A stretch of DNA of 64,000 bases. It comes from Megaustenia siamemsis (Eukaryota; Mollusca; Gastropoda; Stylommatophora; Ariophantidae). Each line of letters opens with the position of its first letter. Position 1 is the stretch's first letter. The stretch spans positions 44,876,606-44,940,605 of the forward strand of contig JAVIAB010000008.1 in the NCBI GenBank assembly GCA_032433765.1, read 5' to 3'. Both the position numbers and the translations under genes were made by a program. Below the pieces are notes generated by a model. That model was not told where the DNA came from, searched no databases, and was given only the letters and a program-made list of their open reading frames with translations. Positions 1-10,067 of the stretch are shown piece after piece.

Positions 1-100
1 AGACAAACAGGCAGGCAGGCAAGACAGGCAATTAGGCAAGGCAGGCAGGCTGGCAAGACAGGCAAGACAGACAGACAAGACAGACAGATATTCCACTGGG
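1..100. repeat. GGCA/GACA tetranucleotide microsatellite
   Basis: The window opens in a degenerate tetranucleotide run mixing GGCA and GACA units. It fades out near position 95. It is cut by the left window edge, so its full length is unknown. Confidence 0.85.
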
Positions 101-137
101 ACCAGACAATTGATCTTTTCACTTGTTGCATAGTAAA

Positions 138-508
138 TAAGTAAAGTACCCCCGTCACGCCAAGTGGCTTATAGGGAAATATGGTGTTAGTGACCCAACA
201 AAGGAAAATCACTAATTCAGACAATTCGAGCAGCTCAAAAACGACAAATGATATAAACCACGACACCTTTTAGGTATCAGTGAAAAGAGAAAAGGAGAAG
301 AAGAGCGACCCTATATTTTACAGACCTTCAGTACATGATTTTTTGGGGTAATGTGGTCGATATTACGCCAGTGCCGCTTTATTTTCCCAGAAAAAAAATC
401 AGGTACCCATTTAAGGCTGGGTGAACCCGGAAGCCGTCGGTTGGGATCGAACCCTACCCCTTGTCCTTTGTAGCCCAGTTCACTAACCACTGAGCTATCG
501 CGGCTCCC
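138..508 (-). mobile_element. SINE-1 copy (tRNA-headed), interrupted
   Basis: A tRNA-derived SINE in minus orientation. The head lies at the right (box B GGTTCGATCCC and the A-box-like TAGCTCAGTGGTTAGTG read on the minus strand, near 440-505). The body contains the family signatures GGGTACC and TACCCCAAAAAATCATGTAC-like sequence, and the tail with the TACTTTACTT end lies near 140. The body is split by a 110-bp LINE-F scrap at 197-306, flanked by GACCC on both sides. At least nine other copies of the family occur in this window, which defines its ends. SINEs of this type are transcribed by RNA polymerase III and mobilised by a partner LINE; the partner is not identified. Confidence 0.85.
197..306 (+). 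mobile_element. LINE-F 3' scrap nested in SINE-1
   Basis: This 110-bp segment interrupts an otherwise continuous SINE-1. Its sequence recurs, inverted, at 14,096-14,225. In the plus frame it reads NKGKSLIQTIRAAQKRQMI then a stop, which resembles the extreme C-terminus of a LINE ORF2, followed by about 45 bp of 3' UTR with a GAA-rich tail. GACCC is present at 192-196 and 307-311 and is a possible 5-bp target-site duplication. The insertion is a heavily 5'-truncated retrotransposition product. Confidence 0.75.
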
Positions 509-855
509 ATTCACTTGTTGCATATTTAATATAAATAAGAAGTCCAGTTCCCTTGATGTTTTGTTGCTTCACTTGATATATTTTTGGTAACATCAAAACA
601 GCTTAGTCTTTATGCGAGTGTTTATGGATCAAGAATAAGTAATTGACCAAGTACGTGGACATCCTGTATTATACTTTGAGATGTTTGTGTGGTTTGGCCA
701 CGTGCGTTTATTTTTGTGTGTGATGAGACCAGTATTAGGCAGCTGCTCAAAGATATCAGGAACACTAGAAATATCATAGTTCCATTGGAAATTTGAACCG
801 TGAACTTCTAACCGTGAGAGTGATATCGATATTTATCAATAGCAAGTATATAACA
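509..855. other. No recognised feature
   Basis: AT-rich sequence between the SINE-1 and the LINE-A copy. I see no coding region, repeat or RNA gene in it. Confidence 0.6.
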
Positions 856-1745
856 CCATCATTATCAAACACCATGCATGCTGGCGTAGGTGATCATGTC
901 TATAAAACAACTTTTTCTCTCGACAGTTATTTATCATTTCCCTTGTTGACCTTCTGCCAAGCCACTCTCTTAAGCTGTCTGGTATTTTTTGTCTTTGCTT
1001 CCTTCTTTCCCTTCGTCCCTCGATTTTTCCAGTTGTTTGTTTCTTCCTAATATTGAAAATTAGCTCTCTTTTTGCTTTGGCCTATTTCAGAACGTTTTAA
1101 TTACTCTTCTTAGCTGTCCATGGTATTCTCACCATTCTTCTGTAAATCCACAATTCTACAACCTCCTGTGATTTTCTTGTCTTTTGTCCTATTGTCCATG
1201 ATTCACATCCATATGTTAAGACTGGCTCTATATAGCATTTAAGAACTCTTTTTCTTGTTTATATTGTCAAAAATGGATTGCACAGTATCTTCTTCATTTT
1301 TTGGAAAGCTGCTTTTGCTTGAGCCATTCTGCGTCTGCCATCTGTGGTTAACAATATCCCCAGCTATTTAAATTCATTTACCTGTTTTAATATTGTTCCA
1401 CTTGTCTTTATTTTGCACTGAGGTGATGTCTTTTTCTTTGTTGTTACCATTACTTCTGTCTTTTTGCTATTAAGGCTGAGTCCTTTATTTTTGCTTTCTT
1501 TCACTATAATGTCTAACATTTCTTGTAACTTATTTTCACTCTTAGCGATTTAGACTGCACCATCAGCATACCTTAGATTGTTTATTTTATGGCCTCCGAT
1601 TGTTATTCCAGGCATGCCCCTGATGGATCTTAAAATACTCTCACTATACATATTAAACAAATCTGGTGACAGCACACATGTTTTATTTGTTGAAACATTT
1701 CCAAATTATTTCCAGTTCTTAAGGGCGCTCTTTGTTGGCGGTACA
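856..1745 (-). mobile_element. LINE-A copy, 5'-truncated, decayed RT
   Basis: A minus-strand non-LTR retrotransposon fragment. Its 3' end at about 856-885 has a degenerate ATC/ATT tail. Moving rightwards the minus strand encodes, with several stops and frameshifts, the C-terminal DMITYAS-type end, a KTEVMVTTKKKTSP-like stretch, and the RT motif C region as RYADGA rather than YADD. Loss of the second catalytic Asp means the copy is inactive. The layout matches the EN-RT LINEs often annotated as craniofacial-development-protein-2-like. Related copies in the window are at 13,229, 33,420, 44,166, 56,008 and 63,520. The 5' boundary near 1,745 is approximate. Confidence 0.8.
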
Positions 1746-1900
1746 TGTTCCTACCAAGGCATAGAGGGAACTTTAACTTAATTTTTTTAACATATCAACT
1801 TTCAAGAAACAACAACCCGTGGTTTGTTTTCTGTTTTTGTATTTCGTCTCCTTCTTCTTCAACGTCTTTTTCTTCTTTATGCTTATTCTACTTCAGCTTC

Positions 1901-1928
1901 TACTCCTCCACCTTCTTCTTCCTCTTCT

Positions 1929-1963
<35 letters not shown>

Positions 1964-2048
1964 TTCCTCTTCTTCCTCTTCTTCCTCTTCTTCCTCTTCT
2001 TCTTCCTCTTCTACTTCTTCCTCTTCTTCCTCTTCTTCCTCTTCTCCC

Positions 2049-2083
<35 letters not shown>

Positions 2084-2269
2084 CACTTCTCCCTCTTCTT
2101 CCTCTTCTTCTTCCTCTTCTTCTGCTTCTTCCTCTTCTTCTTCCACTTCTCCCTCTTCTTCCTCTTCTTCTTCCTCTTCTTCCTCTTCTTCCTCTTCTTC
2201 TTCCTCTTCTTCCTCTTCTTCCTCTTCTTCTTCCTCTTCTTCCTCTTCTTCCTCTTCTTCCTCTTCTTC

Positions 2270-2300
<31 letters not shown>

Positions 2301-2614
2301 TTCTTCCTCTTCTTCTGCTTCTTCCTCTTCTTCTTCCTCCTCTTCTTCTTCCTCTTCCTCTTCTTCTGCTTCTTCCTCTTCTTCTTCCTCCTCTTCCTCT
2401 TCCTCTTCTTCTTCCTCTTCTTCCTCTTCTTCCTCTTCTTCTTCTCCCTCCTCTTCCTCTTGTTCCTCTTCTTCTTCTCCCTCCTCTTCCTCTTGTTCCT
2501 CTTATTCTTCTTCTTCCTCTTCTTCTGCCTCTTCTACTTCTTCTTCCTCTTCTTCTTCCTCTTCAACTTCCTCTTCCTCTTCTTCCTCTTCTACTTCTTC
2601 TACTTCTTCTTCAG
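1901..2614. repeat. TTCTTCCTC polypyrimidine array
   Basis: About 710 bp of almost pure pyrimidine on the plus strand, built of mixed TTCTTCCTC, CTCTTC and TTC units. Because the units are multiples of three, several frames stay open on both strands and encode only poly-Ser, Leu/Phe or poly-Glu. I treat these frames as artefacts. The mirror-symmetric purine/pyrimidine character favours intramolecular triplex formation. Confidence 0.95.
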
Positions 2615-3211
2615 TGATAAGCTACTGCCATGCATTTAGACGTTTAAACCAGCGTGGGTCACGAACAAGACGGTGCATTCGAGGTATTCACGAGTTATCC
2701 GTAGTTTGTCAAGCAGAGTTGCTTCGCGGATTATATTTGTGTTCTTAGAGTTCATCAGCCCTGATGGGTAGCGTTAGATAAATATAAACATGTCAATTAA
2801 TATTTAAAAACATGACCAATTTTCTCTCTGAAATCTCTACCGCAAAATTGATAATAACCTTCAATACTGAAAGAGTTAAGCTGTCATGTAAGGGCTCATA
2901 ATATACCATATAACACTATTCATTTGTTTTCCTATCTCGTTCCAGGATTGTCTTTATGGCTTTGGAGTTGGTTCGACTGTTGAAAGCTCACACATGCTTT
3001 TGCGAGTTTGCCCGCTTTCTCGTTTTCGTGCGCGCCACTGTGTGTTTCTTTGTTGAAGCTTCTGTCACATAAAATAATATTTATTTAATAATCCTGAATT
3101 TTATTTTCTTTCATAATCGCTTCCATGATAATCTTGATCCTGCTATTATCTCACAACACATGCTTTTTTAATTCCCCTGCAGGGCAGTTATAAGAAATGT
3201 ATAATCTTATA
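2615..3211. other. No recognised feature
   Basis: AT-rich sequence between the polypyrimidine array and the 21-bp satellite. No gene or repeat relationship inside the window is evident. Confidence 0.55.
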
Positions 3212-3251
3212 CTACAGTTTATAATCTCTTCGCCACAATTTATAATTTCAC

Positions 3252-3487
3252 ACATGTTCACAAAAACAAAATAGGAACGACCAGCCAATGCCACTGTACA
3301 CTGGATAACATGACAACAAAACAGGTTCTACAGGATTGCCCCCAGTACACAGACCTGAGAAGGACAATGTGGTCCACACCCACCTCCCTGGAAGAGAAAC
3401 TATACGGGGCAACCGAATCACTTAAACAGACAGCAGCCTTCATAAAAAAGTCCGGAATCCTAGTCTGAATGAGCCATGATCGCAGAA
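3252..3487 (+). mobile_element. I1 LINE 3' end, truncated
   Basis: About 236 bp closely similar to 50,507-50,743, the 3' end of the longer I1 element. The plus strand contains the CHCTLD-like zinc-knuckle region, the TSLEEKLYGATESLKQTAA-type C-terminus and a terminal stop. Only the 3' end was inserted, as expected for incomplete target-primed reverse transcription. It lies inside the 21-bp satellite. Confidence 0.85.
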
Positions 3488-3587
3488 GAGGAAGAATCTC
3501 TTCGCCATAATTTATAATCTCTTTGCCATAATTTATAATATCTTCGCCATAATTTATAATGTCTTTGCCATAATTTATATTCTCTTT

Positions 3588-3924
3588 GGGGGACTGATTG
3601 GTCTCGAGAAAAGACGCCGGCCTCGAGACAAAGAGGTTGTGGGTTCAAATCCCGGCTGCGCCAGTTGGGATTCTTATTTATGATTTCTCTCTGCGGCAAC
3701 CACCAGGGATGGGGTCTCAGCAGCGAGGTCTGGCTTGAAACGTCGATTACTCATCGATGGAAAAAATATTAGCACCCCCGAAGTCGGAGTTATCTACCTG
3801 TGCGGCGAGGGACCACTGTACACATGGCTGCCAGGTAAAAATGGATTAACACGCAAAATTCAGTTCCTAGTCTCTAGGGACTTCGTCAGAGGTCAAAGCT
3901 GGCGAACGGAAAAAATAATAATAA
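3588..3924 (+). mobile_element. SINE-2 copy (tRNA-headed)
   Basis: A plus-strand SINE with a tRNA-like head: box B GGTTCAAATCC at about 3,652, after an A-region containing GGTCTCGAG and GACGCCGGCCTCGAGAC. The body carries GATTTCTCTCTGCGGCAACC, GAAGTCGGAGTTAT, TGCGGCGAGGGA and GTCTCTAGGGACTTCGTCAG, all shared with copies at 14,664-14,998 and 37,450-37,767. A short A-rich, AAT-repeat tail follows. It sits within the 21-bp satellite. Confidence 0.85.
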
Positions 3925-4112
3925 TCTCTTCGCCATAGTTTATAATCTCCTGGCCATATTATATATTCTCTTCGCCATAGTTTATAATCTCCTGGCCATA
4001 TTATATATTCTCTTCGCCATAGTTTATAATCTCCTGGCCATATTATATATTCTCTTCGCCATAGTTTATAATCTCTTCGCCATAATGTAACAACATAATC
4101 ATTCTCTCCCAT

Positions 4113-4694
4113 AATGTAACATTCTCTACAACCTCTTCTGTCAACGAAACCTTTGTTCCTTTTTTAAGCTTTCATCTATTCTATTATTCATTAAAGTTTT
4201 CAAAATGTTTTGAAATATAAAAAGAAAGTTTTGAGACCGACGTCAGCTATCTAAAATTAGTTGCCGCCTGTCAGAGACAAGATTAGAGCCTAATGTCTGA
4301 TTATCCACAAGCATCAAACAATAAGACAAATATTCAATTTCAACTGAACATTATTTTTCACATTATTTCATTTGCCCGGAGCATTCTCACTGAAGTTTAA
4401 AAAACATTTATCAAAGTGTCGGCTTGACATCAGAGGTTCTCAAATGTATGCGTGTCACCGCCCTTTTCGTTTTACACAAACTTGATTTCATCGACTCCCG
4501 GAAATATTCACAATGCCTTGATTATATAAAGTGACTCTCGAGTCTAGACGCCCATAGACGAATAACACTTGTTCTCACAGATACCTTTGCTATACTCATT
4601 TTATTAGGTAGCTCATGCTTCGAGACCTCTTTAATAAACTGAGAGATCCCTTCGGCACGATCATTCCAGGAGACTAAATTAAGAAATTCTTTCC
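4113..4694. other. No recognised feature
   Basis: AT-rich sequence without a recognisable gene, repeat or RNA. Confidence 0.55.
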
Positions 4695-4701
4695 ACGAGG
4701 T

Positions 4702-4964
4702 GGGAGCCGCGATAGCTCAGTGGTTAGTGAACTGGACTACAAAGGACAAGGGGTAGGGTTCGATCCCAACCGACGGCTTCCGGGTTCACCCAGCCTTAAA
4801 TGGGTACCGGATTTTTTTATGGGAAAGTAAAGCAGCACGGGCGTAATACCGACCACATTACCCCAAAAATCATGTGTTGAAGGTCTGTAAAATATAGGGT
4901 CACTAACACCATATTTCCCTACACGCCACTTGGCGTGACGGGGTTACTTTAATTTACTTTTTCG
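4702..4964 (+). mobile_element. SINE-1 copy, intact, with 7-bp TSD
   Basis: A complete plus-strand SINE-1: GGGAGCCGCGATAGCTCAGT start, box B GGTTCGATCCC near 4,758, central ATTACCCCAAAAATCATGTG, the 3' hairpin CACGCCACTTGGCGTG, and a tail ending in TTTACTTTTT. The target-site duplication ACGAGGT is present at 4,695-4,701 and 4,965-4,971. It is one of the best-preserved copies and can serve as the family reference. Confidence 0.92.
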
Positions 4965-4971
4965 ACGAGGT

Positions 4972-6904
4972 CCTCCTATATCGCACTCTTTCTTTTTCTC
5001 TCTCTCTCTCTCTCTATACGTGCTCGAGAAGGTTTTGGTCAAGCTATGTCGTATCACCTGTCACCAGGACAAAACTTGCAGCCCTCTCCGGATCTATCTC
5101 CCACAATTGGTGTTGTGTGTGTTATGTCGCTGGACCAGGTTTGAGGTCGAAGTTCAACATAAATGTTGCATGAAAGAAGGTTAGTCTGAGCATAGCCATC
5201 TATAAATTTACAGAAGCCTATGTACTGACAGGAAATTTCAAGAGAACCTCCAACTAGAGTGATTTCATGAGCTTTAGAAGCAGGGGTGGTTGTGGGTAGA
5301 GTGACGTCAGCCAGCTATAGCTTCTAAAGCCGAATAACGTCACGCGAGATGGAGGGTTTTTGGGTTTTACTTTCTGCCCGCGGGCATTTGTATATCTATA
5401 GTTGGTTGTGGTCTGAGCCCTTCATCTAGAGCGGTAATCGTCGGACATCCCTCCTAGACGGCAAATGGTGTGGTCTTTTCTTAGGTCTAGGCATGCCGCG
5501 GCAGCATATGTATCGGATCTTGCATGTCAGTTATTTGCAGCGTTTGATTTCAGTTTGTTCTGTATTTGTTTCCTATAATGATTTTAGGTTCTCTGTAGTT
5601 CATTGGGTGAGTGTACTGTGTTCTCCTCTGTCAACTTATCCCGAACAAACTCTTTATTATATTATTAACATGTCCTCTTTTAACTCAAATTTCCTGCTAC
5701 AGCTGGTTTCAGATAGAGATGTATAAATATTTGTTACGCTTAGTCGTTCTCAGAGAATGATAAAGTCATGCACATATAAGGTTCTAGTAGCTCACAATAT
5801 GTGCACACGTCTAGCTCGATATCCTTGGTTATCATTATAACTTGTTAGAGATACATGTACTTTCGACTGTTACAACCTCAAGACTGTATCAGCATTGACA
5901 TCGACAAACAATCACATGGAGTCCTTGAAGTATGTCAATTGTTTTTGTAAAGTATTTCTCGAGACCAGCCTCTCAACTGGTTAGCTACTAAGAGCAAGAC
6001 GAGGATAATAGGTTTTTTTTTTCCAAGATAAATATCTTTCTACTCGTTATCTTGTTATAGATTTTAATTTTCGACCTTTTAACGCATTGATTAAAAGTCA
6101 GATAGATTTATTGCTTAATTTAACTATGCAAGATTATGTGGATCCATCGCGGACTTCAAGCACACTGTCTCCATGTAACCCTAGACGGGTCTAATTGTAA
6201 AGCAGAAGCTGGTCGTTGAAGACGCTCGATTTAGTTGTCTCTCCAACGAACTTGATGTCAGCAATAACGGCCTCAGGCACATATTCAAACACACGTTTCT
6301 CATAGAAAACAAAACACCTCCGCATATTCTTCTATATGGCAATGAATAATAACACAAATTATGGGAGCCGTGATATTGTATAAATAACCAATAAACCAAA
6401 GTGATCAAAACGTGGACGGTTATTTTTAAAGTGGCTTCCATTGAAGAAGCCATCACGTGGACTGTTTAAACTTCGTTGATTATAAACATGATAGCTGGTA
6501 TGTGAGTGGATGGAAGAGGCATCAATTCCTTGGGAACTCATTCTTGGACAAAAATAAATATTTTTGCGAGTGAATGTTCCACCCACGTCCTGATAGAATA
6601 TTGGTAATATGGTGTCAATATTTTTCTAATGACCAAAGACACAGTTCTGGAAGGTATGATCGGCATCACATTAGGCCGCCCTTATTTCTCAGAAAAGATC
6701 TATGGTACCTATATTTTTTGGTTGCCTGAGTCACAAATGCTTGTCCGTGGTAAAACAAAAGTTACCGATATTCGGCAATCGAAACCGGGCCGCTCTGATC
6801 AGTCACATTCACCAAGGTTTCTCACAAGCAATACGTGATAGGAGAAATAAGCTAAATAAGAAATACGAGAGATTAGAGGCTTCAGAGACATATATAGATA
6901 AGGT
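4972..6904. other. Mostly unique-looking sequence, no gene recognised
   Basis: Contains a CT dinucleotide run (4,990-5,017) and an 11-bp inverted repeat GCTTTAGAAGC/GCTTCTAAAGC (5,271-5,281 and 5,320-5,330) enclosing a TGACGTCA octamer at 5,302-5,309. Short open frames exist (for example 5,493-5,726 plus and 6,181-6,586 minus) but none has a recognisable domain. They are within chance expectation. Confidence 0.5.
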
Positions 6905-7232
6905 GGGAGCCTCGGTAGCTTAGTTGAGATAACCACCCGACTGGACTACCGACGTTCGGACAGCCCGTGTTCGATTCCCGCTGGGGGCAGTGTGGATTGT
7001 ACTCGTGTTTGCTAAACTAACATCCCCCGCGGTCGATCCAGCCGCTGGCAAAAATGGGTACCAGGTATAACTCTGGGAAGGTGCGGAACGTCGCCTCGCA
7101 GCCTGAATTTCAATGCTTGAAGCCACACTATCCAGAAGTCTCCTACAACTTCTGGATAGGCGGCCGCCGAGCACATACGGGTGAATAATCTCGTGCTGTG
7201 AGCCGATTCAAGTCTCGTACTTTTCCTTAGCC
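6905..7232 (+). mobile_element. SINE-3 copy (tRNA-headed) with internal stem-loop
   Basis: A plus-strand tRNA-derived SINE. The head begins GGGAGCCTCGGTAGCTTAGT and has box B GTTCGATTCCC near 6,969. The body carries GGTCGATCCAGCCGCTGGCA and GGGTACCAG. A perfect 12-bp inverted repeat CTATCCAGAAGT/ACTTCTGGATAG lies at 7,128-7,139 and 7,148-7,159 around an 8-nt loop. Copies at 23,793 (plus) and 40,976 (minus) share the head, body and stem. The 3' end is taken near the CTCGTACTTTTCCTT tail. Confidence 0.88.
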
Positions 7233-7527
7233 TGTATGTTGAAACGGTGTCGCGAAGGAATAAGAAACACATCATCACAATGTTGTTATTAAGTATATGG
7301 ACAGTCAGTGTTGTTACAATCAGTTACCTCGCTGTACATGTGGCACGAATATGCTGGAAGAAGAGAGTGAAAGTAATGAAGATTAGTTTATCAAGAAAGC
7401 TACTTAAACTATTAGCTTGAAATCATTTACCGGTTTTTGTCTGGCAAGAGTACCTTTAGGGCTATCCTCAGTGCAATATATGTATGGTAATACACATATT
7501 CACTCGCCAACTCATTCACAAATACGT

Positions 7528-7568
7528 ATTCTCTCTCTATCTCCCTCTCTCTCTCACTCTCTCTCTCA
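7528..7568. repeat. CTCT microsatellite
   Basis: A short run of CT dinucleotides with a few interruptions. Confidence 0.8.
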
Positions 7569-7589
7569 ACAGCTTATTTATTAACTGTC

Positions 7590-8830
7590 TAACGCGAAAG
7601 CCAGCTAACTAACCAACAAAATATAAAACAAGCAAAAATTGCCAACAAACGAACAACGGAACAAACGATCCAACCATATATTGAAGCAAGTGATGAAAGA
7701 TCTTTTAATCTAACTAATTAGCTAAAATGTAATTCACTATTTAACTAACTAATTCTATCTATCTATCTATTGACCTTTCGAGCCGTAGCCGGCCCATAGG
7801 GCGTAGACCAAGATACTCCTTCTCTTATCTGAATTTTTGTTCTAGCAGTTTTTAATTCTTTTAAAGATATTTTATCAAATCTTGCCATTTGTCTCTGTTC
7901 TGTGCAAGCAGCTCTATCTCATTGAGGGAGCCGATTCCTGCTGCTTTTGACTCTCTCATCAATGTTCTTCTCAGTGTCTTTCTGCGTCTTCCTCTTTTTC
8001 TCTTACCTGTTGTTTCCCACATGAGGGCTTGCTTTGCTATTCGGTTATTATCTCTTCTCATCACATGTCCAACATATGACCATCGTCTTTTCTTTATTAC
8101 TGAAGATATTAGTGGTTGATTGGCGATTTCTCTAATTTCCCCGTTTATTTTGAAGTCGTTCCTCGCTATACCAAGTATTTTCCTTAGACATTTATTTTCG
8201 AATGCGTTCAACTTTGTTTCTATATCTCTTGTAACTAATTAATTACTAAGTGCTAAATGAATAACCCAGCCAATGAACCAACGATTGAATAATCGAGCCA
8301 GCCATAGTGTTAAGTCATCCTCATTACATAGACGGAAAGATCATCAGTGCTGAGATCTGTGAAGTCACGACCCTCAACGAGTAGCAAACTTACAACAACG
8401 GTGTTGTATTTGTTGATAAGTCTTCTTTAGATTCGAACCGTTGGTGTCTGGCATCTCTCACCTATATCTTTAAGTCTTTCCATGGTTCCGGATTCAGAGT
8501 CACTTTCTTAGTGGACTTTTGTCGTCCAGTGTCCCTGGTGGCACTCATATTGTCAGCGCAGCCAACTGAACAACGAACTAACTGATGAACTAACTATTCA
8601 ACTAACCAACCACCGCCAAGAACTAAGTAATTAACTAACTACTTAACCAACCAGTAAACAATTTAACTAAACTAATTAACTACAGAAGTAACAAATTAAC
8701 AAACTTAATAACTAACTAACTAACTTACTAACTAGCTAGTTAACTAATTACTTAACTAATTATGTAACTAACTGGCTAATTAGCAAGCTACTAAATACAT
8801 AACTTTATAATCTAACTTGAGCTAATCAAA
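7590..8830. repeat. Degenerate AACTAACT-type simple repeat, split by LINE-C
   Basis: Loose AACTAACC/AACTAATT repeats occur at 7,590-7,754 and again at 8,232-8,340 and 8,560-8,830. The LINE-C copy lies between them, so it landed in a pre-existing simple repeat. Unit length is about 4-8 bp with heavy decay. The stretch 8,341-8,559 holds nothing I recognise. Confidence 0.55.
7755..8231 (-). mobile_element. LINE-C 3' end with ORF2 C-terminus
   Basis: Minus-strand LINE fragment flanked by TAACTAATT at 7,746-7,754 and 8,232-8,240, a likely 9-bp TSD, though the flanking DNA is itself repetitive. An uninterrupted 116-codon frame (7,861-8,211) begins NAFENKCLRKILGI, continues RRWSYVGHVMRRDNN and GKRKRGRRRKTLRRTL, and ends at a stop. 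This is the conserved post-RT C-terminal region of an EN-RT LINE. The 3' UTR ends CGGCTCGAAAGGTCA followed by an ATAG tail, seen here as CTAT repeats at 7,756-7,770. The element is 5'-truncated and lacks RT. Confidence 0.85.
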
Positions 8831-9239
8831 TAGAAATCTGACTGCACCTACATATCAGTGTCTTTTCTAAGTAATCAAGTTACTATCCTGGATGTTTCCA
8901 ACTTTCTATTTATTAATCATACATAGCCAGGAGAACGAGAATCACTAATCAAATCTGCACTGGGAGGAATCTATGACCCAGCCGTATCGATTCAGACAAC
9001 AATAATATTGAACAATAATATTGACATATTCTTTTAACCGTTATAATAATACACACATTTCTGCTGGCACTGGCTAATTGTTTATGTTTCTTAAATTAAT
9101 CATCAACAACACATTGCCATATTTATTATTATTAGATCACAAACCGTTACAGTAGCTCTTGTTATTTGTCGGAGCATTGGTTTTGTTGCGACATGAGACT
9201 ACGTGTATTATATTACATAAATTACGTTAATTTGCGTGG
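8831..9239. other. No recognised feature
   Basis: AT-rich sequence with no gene or repeat recognised. Confidence 0.5.
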
Positions 9240-9640
9240 GCTATCTTCATCTTTTATTATAGCTTCTCCTTTGTACTCATTTCTTCCTTTCTTCTCCTAC
9301 TTCCTTCTTGTCTAATTCTAAATTTCCTTCTCCATTTCAACTTATTTCTCCTCTTCTTCCTTTTTAACCATCTCTTCCCCTTCTTTGTTTTCCTTCACTC
9401 TTACTTCTGTTTCTTTCTCCTTCATTTAAATTCATTCTTTCCTTCTTCTTCTGATTCTATTTCCTTTTACTTTTATTCTTCTTTCTCACCTTTCTGCTTC
9501 TTCTTCCTCCTCTTCTTTCCGTCTATATTTTCAAGTTCTACCTCTTCATCTAAATTTCTCTCTTCTCCAGCTTCTCGTCATCTTTTTTATCTTGTTGTTG
9601 TTTTCTTGTTTGTCTTTTTCTTCGTCGTACCAATACCCTC
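9240..9640. repeat. Pyrimidine-rich stretch
   Basis: About 400 bp strongly biased to C and T on the plus strand, without a clean repeat unit. It could be a decayed polypyrimidine tract. No coding potential is apparent. Confidence 0.6.
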
Positions 9641-9884
9641 CTGTACTAGCGCTTCTGACATTTAATCACTGTGTGCAGAGACCTTCGAATAGCGTACGTT
9701 TGTGTGTTAGGTATTGCATGTTAGTGTCTTTCAGCCCAACAAATGTTACGTCACCAACTTAAACATCACCTTCTTGTCTGAACAGACGGTTTCAACCAAG
9801 TGTATCAGTTCAGAGGAAGAGGTATGTTTACAGCACTCGGAAAGAAAATGACAAATAATCAGCAATAGAATAAAAACAAAGAAC

Positions 9885-9975
9885 AATATATGGACCGAAG
9901 CAGGATCGAACCCGTACTCAATGGCACAGCACCTTGCCACGAAAAGCCAAACGCTAGGGGACACTGCCATTCAGC
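9885..9975 (-). mobile_element. tRNA-like fragment, probable SINE head
   Basis: Read on the minus strand, this contains GGGTTCGATCCTGCTTCGG (box B-like) preceded by GTGGCAAGGTGCTGTGCC and a GGCAGTGTCCCCTAGCG segment, a layout like a tRNA with a variable arm. The cloverleaf is imperfect and the sequence continues without a CCA-type end, so it is more likely a SINE head than a tRNA gene. The GATCCTGCTTCG part also appears in the repeat at 62,462-62,655. Confidence 0.5.
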
Positions 9976-10067
9976 TCATTTATTATTATTTGTCTCCTTT
10001 CAATCAAGTGTCAAGGGTGACATTTTATATAAAAGTGGAAGATATCCTTACCAGTCAACGTAGAGAC

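Larger units (their letters stand above)
3212..4112. repeat. 21-bp satellite TCTCTTCGCCATAATTTATA, twice interrupted
   Basis: Units of about 21 bp centred on TCTTCGCCATAATTTATAAT occur at 3,212-3,250, 3,488-3,587 and 3,925-4,090. The last block is a 42-bp dimer alternating a TCTCTTCGCCATAG half with a TCTCCTGGCCATAT half, repeated about three times. The array is interrupted by an I1 LINE 3' end (3,252-3,487) and a SINE-2 (3,588-3,924), so the satellite predates both insertions. Confidence 0.85.

Noticed and set aside
1745..2748. Several 270-309-codon frames over the polypyrimidine tract and an 87-codon poly-Glu frame
   Set aside because: The repeat unit is a multiple of three and lacks T-A combinations, so stops cannot arise. 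Composition alone explains the frames.
4702..4790. tRNA gene at the head of SINE-1
   Set aside because: The boxes are present, but the acceptor stem does not close, the sequence runs straight into a conserved SINE body, and the same unit recurs about ten times. The heads of SINE-2 and SINE-3 were rejected for the same reason.
5493..6586. Three small frames of 75-91 codons
   Set aside because: No recognised motif and length within chance expectation for AT-rich DNA; no splice-site support.
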